Shown: positions 14,463 to 17,663 of the stretch, one piece after another
How the letters are laid out: each line of letters starts with the position of its first letter
Position numbering within the stretch: the stretch's first letter is position 1
NCBI GenBank assembly: GCA_035764655.1
Contig: DASTYU010000271.1
Span: 1 to 17,663 of the forward strand
Length of the DNA stretch: 17,663 bases
Direction of reading: 5' to 3'
From: DASTYU01 sp035764655
Lineage (GTDB): Bacteria; Chloroflexota; Limnocylindria; Limnocylindrales; CSP1-4
The notes under the pieces: model-generated
The model's input: only the letters and a program-made list of their open reading frames with translations
Databases searched by the model: none
Told to the model about the DNA's origin: nothing
Translations under genes and position numbers: made by a program

Positions 14463-15091
14463 GCGCCTGGCAGTTCACATGGGCCGCCGGAACGGCGCGC
14501 GAGGCGGTCCATCGGCTGGTCGGTCCAGTGCTCGGGCAACTCGTGGGCGGGCCGCGCGTGGAGGGCCTCGAGGTGCTCGAACAGCTTCCTCGCCCGGCAT
14601 TGATCTGCCCGAACCACACCAGCCACCTCGACATCCCGGTGTTGCGACGGGCGCTCGGCTCGCGTGGCCGCCACCGTCTCGCCGTGGCCGCAGCCGACGA
14701 CTACTGGTTCCAGCGTCGCGGATACCGCACGGTCGTGTCGTGGTTCGCGGCCGTGCCGTTCAAGCGGGTTGGCAATGGAGCGCATTCGATCCGGGCGGTG
14801 GAAGCGCTGCTCCGGGATGGCTGGCGGGTCGTGATCTTCCCCGAGGGAACGCGGTCGCGGACGGGCTCGATGAACCGGTTCAAGCCGGGGGCGGGGCTCA
14901 TTGCCGTTGACACGGGTTGCGCCGTGGTGCCGGTCCGGATCGACGGGCTCTGGGCGGTCCTGCCGCCCGGTGAGACGCGACCGCGTCGCGGCCGCGTCCG
15001 GGTGCGCTTTGGCGAACCCCTCCATGCCCGGGCAGGGGAAGACCCACGTGCGTTCGCCGCCCGGCTCGAGGCCGCCGTCGCCGCACTGTGA
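14459..15091 (+). CDS. PlsC-type 1-acylglycerol-3-phosphate acyltransferase
   Basis: A 210-residue acyltransferase of the PlsC (LPLAT) family, which adds an acyl chain to lysophosphatidate or a related lipid. Catalytic motif H-x4-D is complete as His53/Asp58 in NHTSHLD. The substrate motif FPEGTRS is at 127-133, and a VPVRIDG block near 162 completes the family set. Length is close to the family minimum and there is only one weak N-terminal hydrophobic segment, so it is probably peripheral at the inner membrane. Start (ATGA) and stop (GTGA) overlap both neighbours. With the CdsA-like and phosphatidyltransferase genes it gives three consecutive steps: phosphatidate, CDP-lipid, phospholipid. 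Confidence 0.93.
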   Translation: MSAWQFTWAAGTAREAVHRLVGPVLGQLVGGPRVEGLEVLEQLPRPALICPNHTSHLDIPVLRRALGSRGRHRLAVAAADDYWFQRRGYRTVVSWFAAVPFKRVGNGAHSIRAVEALLRDGWRVVIFPEGTRSRTGSMNRFKPGAGLIAVDTGCAVVPVRIDGLWAVLPPGETRPRRGRVRVRFGEPLHARAGEDPRAFAARLEAAVAAL

Positions 15092-15693
15092 GCGACTCCG
15101 AGCTGGCGATCCTCGCATCGAGCTGGTGGATCGCCGTCCTGTTCTTCGCATGGGGCATTGCCGAGGCGACAGTCCAGCCGATCGTCCCCGATGTCGGGCT
15201 GGGCTTCCTGGCGCTCGCGACGCCGGCGGCGCTCGGCCTGCCGCTCGCGGCGGCGATGGCGGGAGGCGTCCTCGGCGCGGTCGTGCTCACTGAGCTCGGT
15301 CGGCGGAGGCCCGACGTCGTCGATCGGGTCCTGTCGCTCCAGCCCGGGCTCGGGGCGGCGGGCATGGACGAGGCGCGCCGGCGCCTCCGCGAGCGTGGCT
15401 GGGCGGCGTTTGCCCAACTCGGTCCGGGGCTTCCGTTGAAGGCCTACGTGGTCGCGTACCTCCGCGACGATCCGCGCGCCGCCCTTGGCACCATCGCCGG
15501 CCTCGCGGCGGTCAACCGCTTCACGCGCATCGCGCCGGTCGTGGCGGCGTTCACGGTCGTGGGCGTTCTCGCGCGCCCGCTCGAGCTGGATCGGCTCGCA
15601 GTCCTGATCGTGTACCTGTCCGGTTGGGCGATCTTCTACGCCGCGTTCTGGTGGGTGCGCCGCCCGCGCGGCCGGCCCTGGGAGCCGCTTTGA
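15088..15693 (+). CDS. Small integral membrane protein, possibly VTT/DedA-like
   Basis: A 201-residue membrane protein with about five hydrophobic segments (8-30, 35-70, 125-150, 160-195 roughly) and a basic C-terminus. An acidic residue in the first helix (AEATVQPIVPDVG, 25-37) and the LGPGLPLKAYVVAYLR segment near 112-127 recall VTT/DedA-type proteins (YqaA/YdjX relatives), which act in lipid or lipid-carrier flipping, but no decisive motif is seen. GTG start overlaps the PlsC stop (GTGA), so it is the last gene of the lipid cassette and a flippase-like role would fit. Its TGA lies inside the greA -35 hexamer. Confidence 0.65.
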   Translation: MSDSELAILASSWWIAVLFFAWGIAEATVQPIVPDVGLGFLALATPAALGLPLAAAMAGGVLGAVVLTELGRRRPDVVDRVLSLQPGLGAAGMDEARRRLRERGWAAFAQLGPGLPLKAYVVAYLRDDPRAALGTIAGLAAVNRFTRIAPVVAAFTVVGVLARPLELDRLAVLIVYLSGWAIFYAAFWWVRRPRGRPWEPL

Positions 15694-15718
15694 CACTCCG
15701 GTGAACGCGCGCTAACCT
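15690..15718 (+). promoter_or_regulatory. Consensus-like sigma-70 promoter of greA
   Basis: TTGACA (15690-15695), a 17-base spacer and TAACCT (15713-15718). This is the best promoter in the window; its -35 overlaps the stop codon of the preceding gene. Transcription would start near 15725 and give a leader of about 107 nt before the GTG. Confidence 0.82.
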
Positions 15719-15725
15719 ACGCAGC

Positions 15726-15828
15726 CGGTCGGAACTTCAGGGACGCGGAGGTGCGTCAGCCTGGAGTTCTTTCCTTTATCCACCGACCGATCGATCCCCA
15801 ACGATCGACACTGATTCGGGGTCCGACC
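15726..15828 (+). other. Structured greA leader with two competing pairings
   Basis: CGGTCGG at 15726-15732 can pair with CCGACCG at 15783-15789 or, by six bases, with a second CCGACC at 15823-15828 next to the start codon. CCCC at 15796-15799 can also pair with GGGG at 15818-15821, the only Shine-Dalgarno-like run. No known riboswitch class is recognised. Confidence 0.3.
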
Positions 15829-15831
15829 ACC

Positions 15832-16299
15832 GTGAACAACAACAAGCCAACCTACCTGTCACGCGATGGCCTGGAGAAGCTGCGCGCCGAGCTCGACGAG
15901 ATGGTCAGCGTCAAGCGCCCCGAGGTTGCCCAGCGGATCCACGACGCCAAGGAGCATGGCGACCTCTCGGAGAACGCCGAGTACGAGGACGCCAAGAACG
16001 AGCAGGCATTCGTCGAGGGCCGCATCCAGACGCTCGAGGCGCTGATCAAGAACGCCACGATCATCGACGAGAACCACTCGACCGATCACGTCCAGATCGG
16101 CTCGACGGTCGCTGTCGAGAGCCCCGACGGGAAGGAGCAGTTCACGATCGTCGGGTCGACCGAGGCGCGCCCAAGCGAGGGCCGCATCTCGAACGAGTCG
16201 CCCGTCGGCCGCGCCCTGCTCGGCCACAAGAAGGGCGAGAAGGTCGTCGTGAAGGTGCCCGCGGGCGACTTCACCTACAAGATCGTCTCGATCTCGTAG
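15832..16299 (+). CDS. greA: Transcription elongation factor GreA
   Basis: A 155-residue factor that enters the RNA polymerase secondary channel and triggers cleavage of backtracked RNA. The N-terminal coiled coil (about 10-75) carries the tip motif HGDLSENAEY at 42-51 with the functional acidic residues Asp44 and Glu47. The C-terminal FKBP-like domain (about 80-155) holds SPVGRALLGHKKGEKVVVKVPAG. I chose the GTG at 15832 because it gives the family's length and begins just before the conserved YLSRDGLEKLRAEL. A frame extension to GTG 15751 would add 27 atypical residues. It sits behind a strong promoter and before lysS, a common bacterial neighbourhood. Confidence 0.96.
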   Translation: MNNNKPTYLSRDGLEKLRAELDEMVSVKRPEVAQRIHDAKEHGDLSENAEYEDAKNEQAFVEGRIQTLEALIKNATIIDENHSTDHVQIGSTVAVESPDGKEQFTIVGSTEARPSEGRISNESPVGRALLGHKKGEKVVVKVPAGDFTYKIVSIS

Positions 16300-16301
16300 G
16301 C

Positions 16302-16314
16302 CGCCCTTCGGGTG
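16302..16314 (+). terminator. Weak hairpin after greA
   Basis: CGCCC, a TTC loop and GGGTG form a small stem with one G-T pair, three bases after the greA stop, followed by TTT. It overlaps the left arm of the larger inverted-repeat element, so the two folds compete. Low confidence. Confidence 0.25.
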
Positions 16315-16451
16315 TTTCAGGCGCAACAAGGGGGGAGAATCCCGTCCGTCACCGCGCCACTCGCGCCTTGATTCCCCGGAATCCGTGCACGAGACGCACC
16401 GTTCGGCCACTCCGGGGCGCGATTCGGTTGATCTGTTGCGCCACAAACACC
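16311..16451. repeat. 141-bp element with 18-nt inverted ends in the greA-lysS gap
   Basis: GGTGTTTCAGGCGCAACA (16311-16328) and TGTTGCGCCACAAACACC (16434-16451) are inverted repeats matching at 16 of 18 positions; the two mismatches sit together as an internal loop. Inside are a small GGGA/TCCC hairpin near 16334-16343, a 7-bp stem (16361-16367 with 16416-16422), a 5-bp stem (16376-16380 with 16411-16415) and a 4-bp hairpin (16385-16388 with 16396-16399). It may be a structured RNA or a small MITE-like element; no direct target duplication is visible at the edges. Confidence 0.6.
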
Positions 16452-16469
16452 TGAGCCCGCGGCGGCCGC

Positions 16470-16475
16470 TACCCT
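16470..16475 (+). promoter_or_regulatory. Putative -10 box of lysS
   Basis: TACCCT ends six bases before the ATG at 16482. No Shine-Dalgarno precedes the ATG, so a leaderless transcript is possible. No convincing -35 is seen at 16-18 bases. Confidence 0.35.
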
Positions 16476-16481
16476 AGCCTC

Positions 16482-17663
16482 ATGGATTGGGCCGACGAAC
16501 TCGCCACGCGCGTCAGCGGGCCACAGGTCGTCAACGACTCGAAGACGCCATCGGGGACGGTCCACGTGGGCAGCCTGCGCGGCCCCGTGATCGTCGACAC
16601 GATAGCGCGCGCCCTGCGCGCGAACGGTCTCGAGACGACCTACCTCTACGGCGTGGACGATCTCGACCCGATGGACGCGCAGGCCCTGCTCACACCCGAC
16701 GCGATCGATCGCGAGATGGGCCGCCCGCTGGCGCATGTCCCGGATCCTGCGGGCGACTGCCACGCGAGCTACGCCCGTCACTTCGCCGGGCTGTTCATCG
16801 ACACCTTCGAGAAGCTGGGCATCCGGCCCGATCGCTATTACTGGATGAGCGACATCTACCCGACGGGGCAGATGGACCGCTTCATCCGGACCGCGCTCGA
16901 CCGGGCCGAGGTCGTCCGCGAGATCTACGCGCGGGTCGCAAACGTCCACCACGCCGAGGGCTGGCTGCCGCTGTCGGTGATCTGCCCGAACTGCGGCAAG
17001 GTCGGTACGACCCTGGCTACCGACTGGGATGGCGAGACCGTCGCCTTCGCCTGCCGGCCGGACCACGTGACGTGGGCGACGGGCTGCGGGACGACCGGAC
17101 GGATTGCCCCGTTCGGCGGGGTGGCGAAGCTCCCCTGGAATCTCGAGTGGGCGGCGCAGTGGTCGCTGTTCGGCGTGACGATCGAGCCGTGCGGCAAGGA
17201 CCTTTCGACAGCCGGTGGCTCGCGCGACCGGTCGGACGCCATCGCCCGCGAGGTCTACGAGCGCGAACCGCCCCTCAACGTCGCCTACGAGTTCCTCAAC
17301 ATCGGCGGCAAGAAGATGTCGACGTCGAAGGGCAGGGGAGCGGCCGCCCACACGATCGCCGAGGTCGTCCCGCCGGAGCAGCTTCGCTTCCTGTTCCTCC
17401 GACCGCGCCCGAACCAGGCGATCGAATTCGATCCCGACGGCACCGACGCGATCCCCCGGCTGTTCGACGAGTTCGACAAGTTCGGTGCCGCGACGGCCGG
17501 GCGTGAGGTCCGCGGCGAGCTGCCGGCCGGCTACGAGGCCACGTTTCGTTATTCGATCGTCGATCCGGCCGCTGACGTGGCCGCCGAGGCGGCAGCCTTC
17601 CGGCCCGCCTTCTCGCACCTGGCGCTGCTCCTCCAGGTCCCGGGCGTCGACGTCGAGGCGCAG
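16482..17663 (+). CDS. lysS: Class I lysyl-tRNA synthetase (partial, cut at window end)
   Basis: The first 394 residues of a class I (archaeal-type, LysK) lysyl-tRNA synthetase, which charges tRNA-Lys using ATP. The Rossmann-fold signature appears as TPSGTVHVGS at 22-31 (HIGH equivalent HVGS 28-31), and the KMSKS loop as KMSTSKG at 278-284. A CPNC pair followed by further Cys and His residues (about 167-205) looks like the zinc-binding insert of this family. The ATG at 16482 begins just before the first strand. The frame stays open to base 17663 with no stop, so the C-terminal anticodon-binding part is outside. Most bacteria use the unrelated class II enzyme; class I is found in scattered bacterial groups. 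It follows greA on the same strand. Confidence 0.93.
   Translation, partial: MDWADELATRVSGPQVVNDSKTPSGTVHVGSLRGPVIVDTIARALRANGLETTYLYGVDDLDPMDAQALLTPDAIDREMGRPLAHVPDPAGDCHASYARHFAGLFIDTFEKLGIRPDRYYWMSDIYPTGQMDRFIRTALDRAEVVREIYARVANVHHAEGWLPLSVICPNCGKVGTTLATDWDGETVAFACRPDHVTWATGCGTTGRIAPFGGVAKLPWNLEWAAQWSLFGVTIEPCGKDLSTAGGSRDRSDAIAREVYEREPPLNVAYEFLNIGGKKMSTSKGRGAAAHTIAEVVPPEQLRFLFLRPRPNQAIEFDPDGTDAIPRLFDEFDKFGAATAGREVRGELPAGYEATFRYSIVDPAADVAAEAAAFRPAFSHLALLLQVPGVDVEAQ

Noticed and set aside
15751..15831. Longer GreA starting at GTG 15751
   Set aside because: It would add 27 residues absent from the family, and the Shine-Dalgarno-like run there abuts the codon too closely.
16388..16417. tRNA-Ser-like D-arm on the minus strand
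   Set aside because: A short GTGGCCGAACGG resembles a D-arm, but no anticodon arm, T-loop or acceptor stem of tRNA geometry can be completed.
16311..16451. Lysine riboswitch or T-box upstream of lysS
   Set aside because: None of the conserved core sequences of either class is visible, and class I LysRS is not a typical target.
1..17663. Mobile elements, CRISPR arrays, phage or defence genes
   Set aside because: No transposase, integrase, direct-repeat array or defence domain is seen. Gene content is mostly housekeeping and composition looks even throughout.

Overview
This is a contiguous high-GC bacterial chromosome segment holding 16 protein genes. The first and last are cut by the window edges. 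I see no tRNA, rRNA, CRISPR array or insertion sequence, and no gene-free stretch longer than 300 bases; the longest is about 256 bases, at 9019-9274. The strong G/C bias at third codon positions, many GTG starts, ATGA/GTGA stop-start overlaps, a class I lysyl-tRNA synthetase and a K+-independent proton-pumping pyrophosphatase suggest a Chloroflexota lineage (Limnocylindria/Ellin6529-like) or another high-GC Gram-positive-like group. The taxon is an inference from style and gene content, not from a marker search.

Layout: (1) 1-3567, minus strand: a BMP-family ABC uptake operon with a binding lipoprotein, a double ATPase and a permease cut at base 1. A strong hairpin lies between the lipoprotein and ATPase genes. 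(2) 3751-6256, plus strand: an M16 zinc peptidase, a TPR-like protein of unknown function and nucleoside diphosphate kinase, joined by overlapping stop/start codons. (3) 6277-9018, minus strand: signal peptidase I, then a small membrane protein and a NuoN/MrpD-like membrane protein. The last two contain no lysine at all, which is unexpected in a family that normally moves protons through buried lysines. (4) 9019-9274: a divergent control region with a consensus-like hppA promoter, a lepB -10 box very close to the start codon, and a perfect 8-bp inverted repeat between them. (5) 9275-12871, plus strand: the H+-pyrophosphatase, undecaprenyl-diphosphate phosphatase UppP and an arginine repressor. 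(6) 12946-15693, plus strand: a tight four-gene lipid cassette of CDP-alcohol phosphatidyltransferase, CDP-diglyceride synthase-like protein, PlsC-type acyltransferase and a small membrane protein. The first gene appears to lack any ATG/GTG/TTG start and to begin at ATC, and its catalytic motif carries two Asp-to-Asn changes. (7) 15690-17663, plus strand: GreA behind an excellent sigma-70-type promoter, then a class I LysRS cut by the window end. The greA-lysS gap holds a 141-base element bounded by 18-nt inverted repeats with nested internal stems.

The genes are largely housekeeping: nucleotide and phosphate metabolism (ndk, hppA), lipid-carrier and phospholipid chemistry (uppP and the CDP-alcohol cassette), protein export and quality control (lepB, M16), and transcription/translation (greA, lysS). 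The parts most worth a second look are the lysine-free membrane pair, the greA-lysS inverted-repeat element, and the start codon and motif of the phosphatidyltransferase.
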